Shown here piece by piece: positions 1-12,541 of a DNA stretch of 64,000 bases. The stretch is from assembly GCA_014898415.1 (NCBI GenBank), contig RCTD01000012.1, positions 992,001 through 1,056,000 on the forward strand, given 5' to 3'. The notes under the pieces were generated by a model. That model saw only the letters and a program-made list of their open reading frames with translations. It searched no databases and was not told where the DNA came from. Position numbers and translations under genes: made by a program. This DNA comes from Stromatinia cepivora (Eukaryota; Ascomycota; Leotiomycetes; Helotiales; Sclerotiniaceae). Position 1 is the stretch's first letter; every line of letters starts with the position of its first letter.

Positions 1-555
1 AAGGGCTAGAAGATCCTTCATTCCGATTGGAAAGCATACGCTTTGATTCTTTATAAGATATAGGGGATCACAGGGCTTTCCGTGACAAGCAAATATAACG
101 AAAAACTTGAAATTACTTTCAGGTTTTTTTCAAATATATACTCTATATTATCTAATAGATTTATAATAAATATAGAATAATTGAATCAAAAAATGAACTC
201 CAAATTCGCTATTAAATACCTTACCATGCATGTAATTCATATTCCGACAATTATTATTTTTATTTATTATAATAAGAACTTCAATTATTTTAAAGATTAA
301 AAGTATATATTATATATTAAGATTTTAATTTATTATTTATTATATAAAATATTATATATTCAAAAAAGAAATTATTTTTTATATTATCTTATTCAATAAT
401 ATATAAATTCATTCCGAATTATTCCGAATTTCCAAAATTATACTATATATTATTCAAATTTTCGAAGATATATTATTATATAAAAGAATATTATTTATAA
501 ATATTATTTCGAAATCGAAATCGAAATCGAAAACGAAAACAAATAATTGATTAAT
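1..555. repeat. AT-rich, probably RIP-mutated repeat DNA
   Basis: This stretch is dominated by A and T with short oligo-A/T runs and no reading frame longer than a few dozen codons. It lies immediately outside the inverted end of the transposon relic that starts at 556, so the AT-rich block is wider than that element. The composition is what repeat-induced point mutation leaves behind in filamentous ascomycetes. I cannot recognise a family in it; it may be an older repeat into which the transposon inserted. Confidence 0.45.
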
Positions 556-2396
556 TAAGTCTAATACCCCACTTTCGGGCCACCCCCTATTTTGGACCAC
601 CTCGAAAATATCATTATATAAATTTTAAACTTTAATAATTCAATAATTACTCTATTTCAAGAAAATCTCTTGTAATATCTATTTTATAATCATTATTAAA
701 ATCATCCTTTTCAATTTTATAATCCCCAACCTCAATTTGCATTCCCCGAATAGCTTTAATTCTTGCAAATTTCAAATTCGGATTAGTTTTTACTATTCGT
801 CTTTTTTTAAATATAATCTACTTTAATTTATATTCTAATTGTTTTATTCGATATTTTGATTGTATAAGTTTATAATCCTTAATATTAAAATCTTTTATAA
901 TCTTACAAAATAGTAATCGATGAATTGGAAGATCAATCTTTTTTTCTTGAATCATTGTATATATATATTTTCGAAGATCTGATACTTTTTGAAGGGTTTT
1001 TTATAAAATAAAAGATGATTCTATATTCCATTGATACTGAAAATCATTATCTAAAATAGAATTTTGATTTAGAACTTTGTTATTGCTATTTTCAAGCAAT
1101 AAATGATTCATAAAAAATTTAACGTAGTTTTGAAGTTATAAATTAGAAGTCTTCCATTCAGATTTGATATTATAAGCTATCAAACTTTCTATTCTAGCTT
1201 TTTAATAATAGATAAAAAAACTACGCTTCCCAGTTATTAAAAAATCCAATAAAGAATCCAATTTATTGAAATGATATCTATAAGCATTTTTGAAAGATAA
1301 GAATATTGATAAATCTAATGATTATAGTATATATAACATATATAGCAATAGAAATAGAAAATAGATATTATTCTTGAAATATTCAAGTATAAATTCAATG
1401 GTTTTATAACTTCTATGATTATCTAATATAAATAATCTAGTTTCTTTAAATCGGGAAAAAATAATTTGAAAAATAAAGATTGTTTTCAACCATTCAAATC
1501 CTATAGCATCTATTATCCATTCATTATTTGTAGTAATAAACTTCTATTCCTTATATAAAATAAGATTTATAAAAAATCATTATTATTATATATATTTTCC
1601 TTTGAAAATAACAAATAATTTGAATATTTATTCTATTACTGAAATACATTCAATAAAAAACATTTAAACTCTTAAACCAAATTGTTTTTTTTGAATAAAA
1701 CGATATTCTGAACTTTCTATTACTAAGTTATTTAAACCCTGACCTTCTATAATACCAGTTTCATCTATATTCCATCGGTTTTCGGATTTAATATACTTAA
1801 TCAAAGGCAAATTAAGCTTTTCAAACCATTTATCAATAATTTCATCAATAATATCTAAAATATATATAGAATCGATTCGATATTATCTTTTAATTCTAAT
1901 TTAAGAATTCCTTTTCAAAAAATTCTGTATCCATCGTTTTCCAAATGAAAAATTATCTCTTTTCACTTCGAAGAGATTTTCACCCATTTCTTTTATTTAT
2001 CGATAAATAGAATTAATACCTAATAATTCCTATACTAATATTCAATCTACTAATACTCTCTTCTAAACCGGAACTATCTTTTATATATTTTGTATACCAT
2101 TTTTATAAAATAGATAATCATCTATTCGATTTTAAAATATAATACAAAGAATATTATATTCCAAATTGGCCCAACATATAATTAGCCCATTTACAATCAC
2201 ATCAAAGATTATAACAATATCATCTTCGATATAAGTATTCATTATATTATAAATAATAATATATTCAAATTTCAGATCGATTGATTGAATGATTATTGAA
2301 TTATTAAAGATTTAATAAAGAAGATTGTTTAAAATGGGGTGGTTTTTTAAGGTGGCACAAAAGAGGGGATGGCCCGAAAGTGGGGTATTAGACTTA
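556..2396 (-). mobile_element. Fot1/Flipper-like (pogo, Tc1-mariner) DNA transposon relic
   Basis: Near-identical inverted ends of about 45 bp face each other: the left end reads AGTCTAATACCCCACTTTCG from 558 and the right end is its reverse complement ending at 2394. Each is flanked by TA, the target-site duplication of the Tc1-mariner group, giving about 1.84 kb between the TAs. That matches the size class of fungal Fot1 elements, including Flipper known from Botrytis. A degenerate transposase lies inside on the minus strand. The interior is extremely AT-rich and the ends carry only a few mismatches, as expected of an inactive copy hit by C-to-T mutation. Assignment to Flipper itself is an inference from size and host type. 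Confidence 0.85.
647..2130 (-). pseudogene. RIP-degraded pogo/Fot1-type transposase
   Basis: Reading the minus strand with frame breaks ignored recovers the DDE transposase core of the Fot1/pogo family. NRWNIDETGIIEGQG (about 1790-1730) carries the first catalytic Asp. GFEWLKTIF followed by RLFILDNHRS (about 1500-1400) carries the second catalytic Asp. A C-terminal segment ending ITRDFLEIE runs to a stop at 647-649. At least one expected Trp codon just after FGLRV is now TAA, the change predicted from G-to-A mutation of TGG on this strand. Many other stops and frame changes exist, so no functional protein can be made. The N-terminal DNA-binding half is too degraded to delimit; the upper coordinate is approximate. 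Confidence 0.8.
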
Positions 2397-2706
2397 ATAA
2401 TAATAATAATAATAATCATCTAATAGTAAGGAATTAATAATTAATCTTATAATTTCCATATGACCCTAAGAAAACAGCCGAAGAGTCGCATGTTGGGAAA
2501 TTTGAAGGTGTTCTCCTATTGAGTTCATTCCATTTTAGATAATAGGCCGTTGTTAGAAATTCATATAGAATTCTTAGTTCCACATTACTAGTATTTTTTC
2601 CTTTGGATTGTATCTATTTTCTAAAAATAGGTATCAAACATCCATTCCACCGGTTTAAAACATACATCCATACATCCGCACCATCCATCATACCATGCCA
2701 ACTCCT
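2397..2706. other. Spacer between transposon relic and acyl-CoA synthetase gene
   Basis: It begins with a short AAT trinucleotide run next to the right inverted end, then returns to normal composition. It is presumably the 3' untranslated and terminator region of the minus-strand gene that ends at 2707. I see no gene in it. Confidence 0.5.
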
Positions 2707-5125
2707 CTACAACTTCGCCCTCGCCCTCTCCCTCCCCTCCTCAACCCCTACACCCCCATTCCCATCCCCTCTCCCCTTCACCACAAAGTACTCCCTAATC
2801 TTGCCCCTCGCCACCTCAATCACACTCTCATCTTCAATCGTCGCGGGAACATTAAGTTTCTTCCCTCTTTCCCCATTATATTCATTTTCCAGTAATTCCC
2901 TTAATACTCTTCTTAATGTCTTACCTAGAATCGCAAAATATTAGTTACATTCCATACTCCAAACTTCAAACCCCTCAAACCCCTCAAACCCCTCAAACCC
3001 CTTCCCCACCCAAAAAAACCCCACAAAAACTCACCACTCCTCGTCTTAGGAACCAAATTCCTTCCCTGAATAACCCCCCCCAAACGAGCAATCGCGCCAA
3101 TTTGTTTCCTTACCAATCCCTGAATTTCTTTTTCGAGTTTTGCTTCTGGGATTACTGATGCGGGATGATTTGGCGTGGAAAGTGTGATAAATGCAAAGGG
3201 CATGTGACCTTTAAGGGGGTCAGGGATGCCGACTACGCAGCATTCTGTTATGAGGGGATGGGTGGAGATTGCTTGTTCGATTGCGCCTTTTGGGGTTAGT
3301 TTGGGGTTTTGTGTTTTGAGGGGTGTAGGTTAAGGCCAATAAGAAGAGAAGGTGTGGGAATAGGAGGAAAGAGACCGAGGAAATATGAAGAGGAAGAAAG
3401 AATAACAAACCAGTACTAAACCGATGCGCCGCCACATTAATAATATCATCACTCCGACTCATAACACTAACCCAACCCTCCTTATCCACCACCCCCGCAT
3501 CCCCCGTATCAATCCACTTCCCACCAAACCGTTTCATATATCCCTTATAAAACCTCTCTTCATCATACCACAGCGTCCTAAAGCCCGTTGGTGCTAACGG
3601 GATCCCAAGAACTATATTACCCATTGTACCACGTGGTACTTCATTACCAGAATCATCTACGATACGTACATCGAAACCCGGGAGAGGTTTCCCCGCACTC
3701 CCGGGTTTGATGGGGAGAATTTGCGTGTATTCATGGGTGGAGACGCGTGATAATCCACTTTGAGGTGAAAGTGCAATGCCGGTCATAGGACTTCCTGATT
3801 CGGATGACCACCAGTTATCTATCACGTTTGCCCCTTGTGCCGCGTATTTCTCGAGGAGCTCTTGGTACATCATAATGATACTCGGTTCGCTCCTTTCACC
3901 AGCAAGAAACAGTGCACGGAGACTCTTAAGGCCACCTCTTTCCCCAACTTCTTTGAACAACTTATTTTCCGGATCGTCGCGACGGACGGCCCGAAGAGCT
4001 GTTGGTGCTGTAAAAATTGTATTGACTTTATATTCATCAATGATTCTCCAGAAAGTCCCCGCATTCGGTGTTCCCACAGGTTTTCCCTCAAAAAGAACGG
4101 TCGTGGCACCAGTTAGGAGCGGGGCGTATAGAATATACGAATGACCAACCACCCAACCAACATCCGACGCGCAAAACACGACATCTCCAGGTCCATGAAT
4201 ACCAAATACATAACTAATAGATAGATTTAAACCGACTGCATGACCACCCGCTTCTCGCAATACACCTTTAGGTAAACCCGTTGTTCCAGATGTATAGATA
4301 ATGTAAAGACCATCTGTACTTTTCACTGGTACGCAATCTGCTTTTACACCACGGGAACCAGCACTTTTGACTAATCGTTGCCAATTTCTCTCTCCATTTT
4401 CTGTATTGGGATTTTCCCAGCGCAATTGTTCGCGTTGCCATATAATAGTTTTATTAGGTTTATGAGATGAGAGGGTGATGGCTTCTCGGATGAATTGTTG
4501 ATAGGACAGAGGAGGTTTGGTTCCGTCTATTCCACAGGAAGCTGTGAGGATAGCTACTGGTTTAGAAGCATCAATTCGTTGGGCTAGACTTGCTGCTGCG
4601 AATCCTCCGAATACGACGGCGTGGATTGCTCCTAGACGGGATATTGCGAGGGTACCTATAAGAGCTGCAGGAATCATGGGCACTATGATGTATTAGCTCT
4701 TTCCCTTCATATTTATAAACACGATAGGTAAATCCATGCAACTCACTATAAACCAAAACCACATCTCCCCTCTTTACCCCCTCCTCCCTCAAAACCCCCG
4801 CAAAAACCTCCACCTCCCTCAATAACCGTCTATAACTAATCTTCTCCTTACATCCCGTCACAGGACTATCCCAAATAATTGCCGTTTGCTCTCCATTTCC
4901 CGCGACAACATGTCGATCCACACAATTATAACAAGTACTTATTTCTCCATCTGCAAACCATTCCCAATGTTTATGCGACGTACCCGATTTTAGGGCTTTG
5001 GTTTTCTCGGTCAGGATTTGAGTTGGTGGTTTATGCCAGTGGAGATGTGAGGCTTGTTTTTTCCAGAAGGTTTGCGGATCCGAGAGGGATTGATGTTGGA
5101 CTTCGTCTTGGGGATGGAGGGGCAT
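2707..5125 (-). CDS. Acetyl/propionyl-CoA synthetase-like enzyme (ACSS3-type) with PTS1
   Basis: Four minus-strand exons: 5125-4747, 4682-3411, 3286-3035 and 2924-2707, giving 706 residues. The protein is an AMP-forming acyl-CoA synthetase of the acetyl-CoA synthetase branch, activating a short-chain carboxylate with ATP and joining it to CoA. Visible signatures are the P-loop-like YTSGTTGLPKGV, the acetyl-CoA-synthetase feature SRLGAIHAVVFGGF, the adenylate-binding region DNWWSSESGSP, WIDTGDAG with the conserved Asp, and the catalytic-lysine region PKTRSGKTLRRVLREL restored by splicing intron 3. The last three residues are AKL, a peroxisomal targeting signal type 1, so the enzyme probably works in peroxisomes. 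Sequence style is closer to ACSS3/propionyl-CoA synthetase-like proteins than to the main cytosolic enzyme FacA. The substrate (acetate, propionate or another short acid) cannot be decided from sequence. Confidence 0.88.
2967..3002. repeat. 9-bp minisatellite (CAAACCCCT)4 in an intron
   Basis: Four tandem copies of CAAACCCCT lie inside the third intron (2925-3034) of the acyl-CoA synthetase gene. The intron still has a good donor (GTGAGT) and an ACTAAT-like branch site, so the repeat is probably neutral. Confidence 0.8.
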
Positions 5126-7077
5126 TTTTGATCTGTGGATTGGATGTTAGGAATTGGTTTGATATTATTGGAGATTGAAGTGGACAGCGTACTGTACTTG
5201 TGGTTATTAAAATGTGTAGTTGTCGCGTTCCTGATATTCAGCTACACAAGCTTTGTCTCATGTAAGTCTTACCTAGGTAATCTCACCATATAATAGTGCT
5301 CTCAATCGTCATACAGATATATTCCAACCACCTCAAATACCTCAAGCAAATCAAATCAAATCAGATTCAATAATCGGCGTATCAATTAAAAGCTCCCAGT
5401 GATCCGCTCGTAGGTACGACTTTCGACTTTCGACCTTCAAACTCCAAATCTCAAGTCAAAAGATAAACAAAGGTAAGATCTTACTTAAGAAACCAAACAC
5501 CATCAAAATTATAAGAAAAATCTCCCATCTCACCCCCTCACCCCTCACCCCTCACCCCTCACTCACACACTACCTCAATATTCAACTTTTCAACTCCAAC
5601 TTTCCCACCTCGGCACCACGATGAATAACATCGGACTGATGGATGACATACCTAGTACCTATAAACAGCCTACTAGGTACTTAACAGCCTTAATGATGTA
5701 AGGGAGTAAACACTAAATTAATAATCATAGATAGCCCCGAGTGAGTTCCCCGCATTCCTAGCTCTTGCTCTTATTCTTACTCTTACTCTTACTCTTACTA
5801 CTTAGGTAGCTTTTAGCTCTTCCCCAGTAAGCTCGGTCCAAGTCCAAGCAAATCTTGGTTTTAAGTCTCTACGGAAGAACGGATCCAAGTCCGGTGGTGG
5901 ATGAGTCAGCGATGATTTCAGTGTGAGCTATGGGTGAGGAGCTATTGTGAGGATTGAACTGTATGTACGAGATATTTACTTTCATTGAATAAATTGTATA
6001 GATCGGAATAAAGCTTGATGGTAAGGCGATTTATAATAGGGCATGTAAATACAAGGTATACTGTGTCGCTATCGCTATATTGAATAAGAACCTGATTTTT
6101 CGGGTGGTACGTAGTTATAGCTGGTACACACCTATTTACAGAAGAGAAATGCTGAAAGCGAGTTGGAAGATCCGAATCATGAAATCATGAAGTAGTCAGG
6201 ATAAAATCTTACTTTTCACATGGTAGAATAAGATCAATATGTATGTAGAGAATGTGTATTTACTATACTCTATTCAGACTCTCACGATACCATTTCGTAT
6301 CCATCCATCTATCCACCCATCTATCTATCTTTCCTCCCGTCCTCCCAGCATCATACTTCCTTCCCTGCTCTCTAGCAATCCCCTCTACTTTTCCCTCCCC
6401 ATCTCCCTCATCTCCTCCCCACCAACCAAACATTCACCCTCCCCAAGCTTTTAGAAATAGAACAGTCAGGTCAGTACTGTAAATATCCCAACAACAGCCG
6501 TATTTAAAAAGCGGAAAAACGAACGTCAAGAAAAAGGGGTATCCGATCATTCTTCCACTCCAACACCGAGCGAAAAGGATATCCAAAAAAAGAAAGCATA
6601 ATGCCTATCAAAGAAATCTCAAAAAGAGAAAAAAGAACCAAGGAAAAGGTAGCTAAGTACAAGAAGGTTAAAGGCCGAAAGAAAGAAATAAAGAAAAAGG
6701 AAAAAAAGAAACATGCTTGCTGGTTTGCACGATATTGTAGAATATACAAAAACATTAACGGTAAGAGTATCCATGTTTCTGTTTTGTCGGCGCGAGCCTC
6801 ATATTTCCACTTCTTAAGATAAGAAATTCCCCGGGCTCAGAAATAACCATTTTCGTTCCCCCATCCTCTCCATTCCTTCCCTAAGATTCCAGCTAGCATT
6901 TCCCCATGCCAAGCTTTGTGAAGTTCCTCCCTGCCCACCCACCATCCAATATCCACCAAACCAATCCAAACCAACCCAATCCCAACCCATACCCTTCCAG
7001 ACTCAAGAAAATGTAATGAATGTATATGTAATATCGTACAACTTTATAGTTGTGTTTTGTATGCGTGTGAAGTGAGA
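5126..7077. other. Intergenic region, promoter of the acyl-CoA synthetase gene
   Basis: No convincing coding region. It holds a CACCCCT-type minisatellite (about 5531-5570), a CTTACT-type repeat (about 5761-5800), a pyrimidine-rich tract (about 6310-6440), the 12-bp palindrome TTACCTAGGTAA at 5269-5280 and a TGAGTCA bZIP-type site at 5902-5908. The left part should contain the promoter of the minus-strand gene starting at 5125. The right part is the 3' side of the ApsA gene. Confidence 0.5.
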
Positions 7078-10000
7078 TCAAAAATTTGTGAAAGGATCCT
7101 CCCTACAATCTCTTCTATATTTATCCGGTCCTTCCTCGAAGTCACGATGACCATATTCTTCTTCCCCAGCAGTTCTACTTCCACTATACCAATCCTCTAT
7201 TGCTCGTCCGCCGAATCCACCAAATCCACTTCGACTAACACCAAAAGATTCCTTATTTCTACTTCTCCTCCTTCCATCTCTGCTGCGTCGACGCTGCAAA
7301 CTCGTCATATCCATCTCATCTTGTTCATCGGGAAAATCGTCAAATCTCGTAACACCTAGGGGAGAAATAAAAGCTTCCATTCGCACTGTTCCTACTGCAT
7401 CGAAGAAGTTATTAACAACAGCTCCTGGACGTGCACTAGCATCAGATGTACGAATAGATGAACGACTGCTAGGTCCATTGTAACCTGCTACTGAAGAATG
7501 CTGAGAATGGTAAGAGCTTTGATTCTCGGAAGAATCTGCTGTTCTATCACTCATCCCTGCAGTGCTATGGGTAGGTACATGACTAGCACTGAAACCTCGA
7601 AAAGATAAAGGAGGCGGGATATGCGAGCCGGTGTTACTGCGCTTCCTGCCATGGCAACCCATTCCTCTTTCAGAAAATCGGGGGACGAAAGGTGCTTCCG
7701 CGGGTTCTGAGCGTACTGAGTGCGAATTTGTATAAAAGGATTCATTATCGCGAACGCTAGTATTTGTATCCGTTTGCTGAGAAGTTGAAAAACTTCTCGC
7801 AGGACCGCTACAGTTGAAAGCATTCTTTCCCTTCGCGACCTTGATCGAATCTCGTATTTTGTGAGTTTTTTGCATACGACTAGGTTTTTGGAAGTCGGGT
7901 AGTGGAGGAGCTTTGGTAGAAAGGGTTGAAGCAGGATTAGGTGTGATAACATCAGGTACGGCCTGCGATGAATGTGCGAGGAAGGAGAGAGCAGTAAGCC
8001 AGAGATAATGTCGTTCTCGTGAAATAGCAGTGAACTTAAGAGCGCGTGCTGGAGTGAGGATGAGAATTGAACGATTGAAAACTCCTCCAGATCCCTTCGG
8101 TGGTGGATTGTCGTCTTTAACATCCAAGACGGATTGAATTGTTACTGTTGAAGTTAGTATGATCAGGGAAAACATGTTTGGATAACTTACATTTCCTTCC
8201 GGTTTTACCCAGCAGTGCAGATCCAGACGTGGGTTGTTTACTACTCCACATGACAGCTCGTTCATAAGGCGCCAGCCAAACCCAACGTTTGTGACGAGCA
8301 CCATTAGTAGCATTGTCTCCATCTTGATCAGAAACACCGAAGGACTTGCGTCTTCTAACGTACTTAAACATCCACTCTCCAACCATCGTCTGTGCAATAG
8401 CATCTACCACACCTGTGGCTTGGTTAGTACTCTGACTATCAGTAACCGCCGATGATCCAGCAGTATTTGTAGTAAATGCAGTGTTTGTTGTCGACAATTG
8501 ACGTCTATGCGTTCTGTAACGGCTACTGCCATTATCCTTTGAGAATCGCGGTGTAGTGATATCGTTGCGGGGAAGTGGTGGCAAGCGAGGGCTTTCAGGC
8601 TCTAGAGTTGGTGACATGGGTGGTGATCTGCTTTCAGAACGTCGCGCAACACGCCTACTTTTAGTCATAGCAGCTGCGGATCGAACTTTTCTGACACTGC
8701 CTATTCGGCTAACACTACCCGCACGATAAGGTCTTGATCCTCTTCCATTGCTGGGACTTCTATTAACATCGCTCGGGGCACTCGCAGCAATTCCGGGTCT
8801 TCGAGAGCTTGCTCTGGTAGGTATTGGAAATGGAGGTGCAACCTCTTCGGACAATCCGGAACTGCCAGGTCGAGCCCGATGAGCATTGACACCACTTTGG
8901 ATAAGAGCTGCACGATGCATTTGAGCTGGCTTGGCTATTGACAAAATAGGTAGAGGTTGACCAAGAGTCCGAGCGGCTTTGGCGGACGTCCCTGGAGGCA
9001 ATTCTAATGCTTCTTCATCGAAATGATCATCTGCTTCATTTTCTGCATTAGAGCGATTTTTAATGGCTAAGATATCAGGAATTTCCGTTTTTTGAGGAAG
9101 TGATCTTGAAACTTGTGACATTTTCTTAGTATCCTTCTTAGTTGGTTTTGGTGCAGAAAGTGCTGTTCTGAAGTCATTATCGCTAATATCACCATCGCCA
9201 AATTCATCAGCCTCATCAGAACTTGCACCATCAAAGCCTTTAAAAAGACTGCTGATGCGATGAGGTCTTCTAATGTGGCCTCTATCTTTCGCCAGAGGTC
9301 CATCATCATTATTACCTGGGTAGGCATCTCTTGTCTCCATTGTAGGCGGTGAGGATGGAAGCGTTGTTATGCTTCGTTGGCTGCTTTGGCGACGCGGGTT
9401 CTTAGGAGGAAGAGCATCCGGAATTGGTGAGAATTGAAGGCCATCAGGTCTTAGCTCGGGTGATGGAGGGCTGGACGATATTATAGATGGGTGAAGATGA
9501 GATGGAAGAGAAATCAAGCGTTGGGCTACCCTGATCTCTTCCGTTTGTACAGCCATGGATCTTGTTGATATAGGTTTTGAGATTGCAACTTGGCAGCCTA
9601 CATCTTTGGAAAGTTGTGGCAACAATGACTCACGAGGAGTTGCTGGGGCTGAGGAAGGTGGATGCAGTTGAATCGATGGAATAGGTATGGGAGGTGGGAT
9701 ACGCTTTGGTGATGTTGGCGATGTGTTGAGGGTTTCGATTTGAGTGTCGGTTTGTGTGGAAGTGGAAGTCATCTCAGTTTTCTCTTCGGTAGGCATGAAT
9801 TTAGAAGGTGGTGGCGGCGGAGCTCGGGTTGGAGAAACTGGTGTTCTTGGGGGGCTAAGAGGCTCGTCCACAGTCTGTGATGCTGCAGATACCATAGGAG
9901 AATCTTTGGGAGGTTCTATGACCAAAGGGGGATTTGTATACACACGCTTTCTTCGCTGGTTCGCTCCAACCTCCCATTCTTTAGCTGTTGTCTCAAATGA

Positions 10001-11348
10001 AGACTGTCTCTCGAGGGTTTGCGGGGTGTCCATTTCGGCTAGCGCTGTTGGTTCGATAACAGAGACTGTCTCGATTACTAGAGAAAACTTTGGCGATGGT
10101 GGAGGAGTGTATTGAACGCCAGTGTCGACATATTGGAACTTGGGTTGAGATACAATTTCATCGTGCTCTGAGATACCTCTTTCTAACCTCTCCAAAACCG
10201 TCTGGCTGAGTAATGATGTCCCTCGGGTAATGACACTTCCAGGTCGCTTCATACTGTCACCACTCTGGTTCCTACGGTGAGTGCGGAATAAGATACTTTC
10301 GCGACTTTTAGTTCGTTGATGCTTCTCTGGAGATGACATAACACTATCCCGTCCACCTTCATAATCAGTTTCATCTTCATCGAGATCCAATTCATCAGCA
10401 AGACTGAGGCCATTCCCTTTGATGACTCCATATCCATTGGGTCCATTGAGCATTGAGAAGCGTATACTATTGGTTAGACTCATCGTCCGCACACTACCAC
10501 CATCACTCTCGGTTCCATTGTCATTGTCTTCTGCATCGGGTCTTTGTGGTTGGGTCCTTAGACGACTGGCTTCATAGGCGGTAACTTCATCCAAGACTGT
10601 CTTCAATCTGTTTTCCGAAACATGAATCTTTACTTCTAGTTTTCTCCTCTCTTCATCCCAAGTGTCCTTGTCGTTAGCCCAGAGATTTTGTACGCGATCG
10701 GCATCCTCATCACGGCTTTTGAGTTTTTTCTGAACAGCTTCCAATCGACGACGCATCTCCATAGTAGTTTCGACTGCTTCATCTCGCTCCTTTGCCAATT
10801 CCGATAAAGCAGATGAGGTTCCACCTTCCAGTAAGGCCAATTGACGCTTCAAAGATCGATTCTCCTTCGCATTCTCTGCAAGACGATCTTGCAAAGATTC
10901 ATGTTCTCCACGAGTATCATGAAGTGCTTCTTCCAAACTTTCAATGGTCCTGATTCTCTCTTCCTGGTCCCTACGTAAAGTCAAAATTTCGGCAACCAAA
11001 TTAGCATGCAAAGTTGGTGTAAATCGTCGTGGATCGAGAATAGAAATCCTGTTCATGTTGTCAGTTTTCGATTCATCATGAATTTCATCTTGCTTCTTAC
11101 GTCTCATCATTGGTTACATCAAGAGAGCCGCTCATGCGCTTCTCTCCCAAAGGTAGCGGTGGTGGTGAAGAAGATGGCCCTGGAGATACCGACTTTTGTC
11201 GTGATGAACGTCTTGAAGAGTTTCTTGAGCGATTTGAGCGAATAGATGGTGCTGGGGTCCTATAAGGTGTATCTGTCGGAGGAGGGAGGTGATATTGAGC
11301 TGCTGCTGCATGCTCATCCTCAGTTTCCCATCCATTGTCCCTCATCAT
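7078..11348 (-). CDS. apsA: ApsA/Num1-type nuclear migration protein with PH domain
   Basis: Three exons, 11348-11101, 11048-8191 and 8144-7078, give 1390 residues. The family (ApsA in Aspergillus, Num1 in yeast, Mcp5 in fission yeast) sits at the cell cortex and captures dynein/microtubules so that nuclei are distributed along hyphae. Visible: a Ser/Arg/Pro-rich start, the family motif LDPRRFTPTLHANLV directly after intron 1, a long coiled coil (about residues 95-270), a long disordered Ser/Pro-rich middle, then a PH domain (about 976-1096) opening with MVGEWMFKYVRRR and ending near HYLWLTALSFLAHSS, followed by a disordered Ser/Arg-rich tail. Intron 2 (46 nt) interrupts the PH domain. Intron 1 (52 nt) joins NDET to ISILDPRRF; without it the frame stops. 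The start is the first ATG of the upstream frame; a second Met follows immediately. It is shorter than the Aspergillus protein, as far as I recall. Confidence 0.87.
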
Positions 11349-12086
11349 GACTGTTGATGAATTTGCCTATTCTTGGACAGAAGAAAAGAATCAAACTCAA
11401 TCGAACTCCGACACCCATAAACCACCTTTGATTAAGTGAATTACTGCATTAAGAATTTTTCCTTGTTTTTTTTCTTGATAGTGTGCTTTTGAAGATTCAC
11501 TTGACTTGGTCGGCTCGGGTAATCCTAGGGTAGATTCACAGGATATTGATGGCTTTGTACAGAGTATGGGGAAGGTTTAGATCCTTGTGATTTTCAAATT
11601 GAAAGGGGGTTGCTTTGATAAAAATCAATTAGATGTGATGTTTGACAAGGTCTGGGATACCTTGTCTCCAGGTTATCTGAAGCTTTAGATGGGATGATTC
11701 CTGAGGACTGTTCTGTAATGTACCCAAAATCAAGCTTGCTTGAGTGAATATATATAAAATAGAAAATGAAAAAAAAAGTAAAATAAAAAAAAAGGTATAA
11801 TTGCTTCCAAATAATGATGCTAAATTAAGATGGATTCATTAGTATATATATTTCGAGAACGAAAGTCGACCCAAAGTATAATCATTGGCCCATATTTACC
11901 AAATTGACAGGTACTCGGACATACCTTTTAAGACATCGATCAACATGCCATAAGAATATATTTTTGTAATAGTTTGATAAGGCAGTTATTCCATATCAAA
12001 TATTTTTCGTCCAGTATTTTCCTTGCTTCACTGCTTATGACAGAAATTTATGACCGCGACCCGTAGTTCATGTCGAATGTACTTCA

Positions 12087-12541
12087 GCCTCAAATGTTTG
12101 AGGTACGCCAGGTTCTCGCGTTTGAGACAAGAAAATGAGGAGAGTAATGAGGGGCGACGTCGAAATCCTGAGCGACTCGGGCCTCTTTTGCTGGGGAAAG
12201 ACATCAATTAGCATTGCTTCATGGCAATCGCATGTTTTCCAAGCTACCGCTAGATTTCCCCTAACATCTTGTTTGAGAGCTCGGATTCGTGGTATCGTTG
12301 TGGGATAGTACAAAGGTACAAGAAGTACTCACCGTATATCTGGTTGCGCGACGTCAAAAGCAAATACGTGATGATGGCGGAAAGCCTCCTGCCTGCTGTC
12401 TTTTCGGTAGTGTTCTTTTCCTCCAGGTCCAATTGGAGTTGTCCCACTCTGAAACCAGACGGATACACGAGGTTTGGAGGTATAGAACCTATCGATAACC
12501 GTACTGCCGTGGTATGGATCGGTCGATTCGAATATCAACAA
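12087..12541 (-). other. Weak candidate small spliced gene
   Basis: A minus-strand frame starting at 12541 ends its open part in DVAQPDIR directly at a strong donor, CG|GTGAGT. About 130 nt further on there is a branch-site-like GCTAAT followed by CCCCAG, a good acceptor, and open sequence beyond it. No domain is recognised. Overlapping frames on the plus strand are equally long, so coding status is doubtful. Confidence 0.15.

Noticed and set aside
3776..4144. 122-codon frame on the plus strand opposite the acyl-CoA synthetase
   Set aside because: It is a shadow of the strongly conserved minus-strand enzyme.
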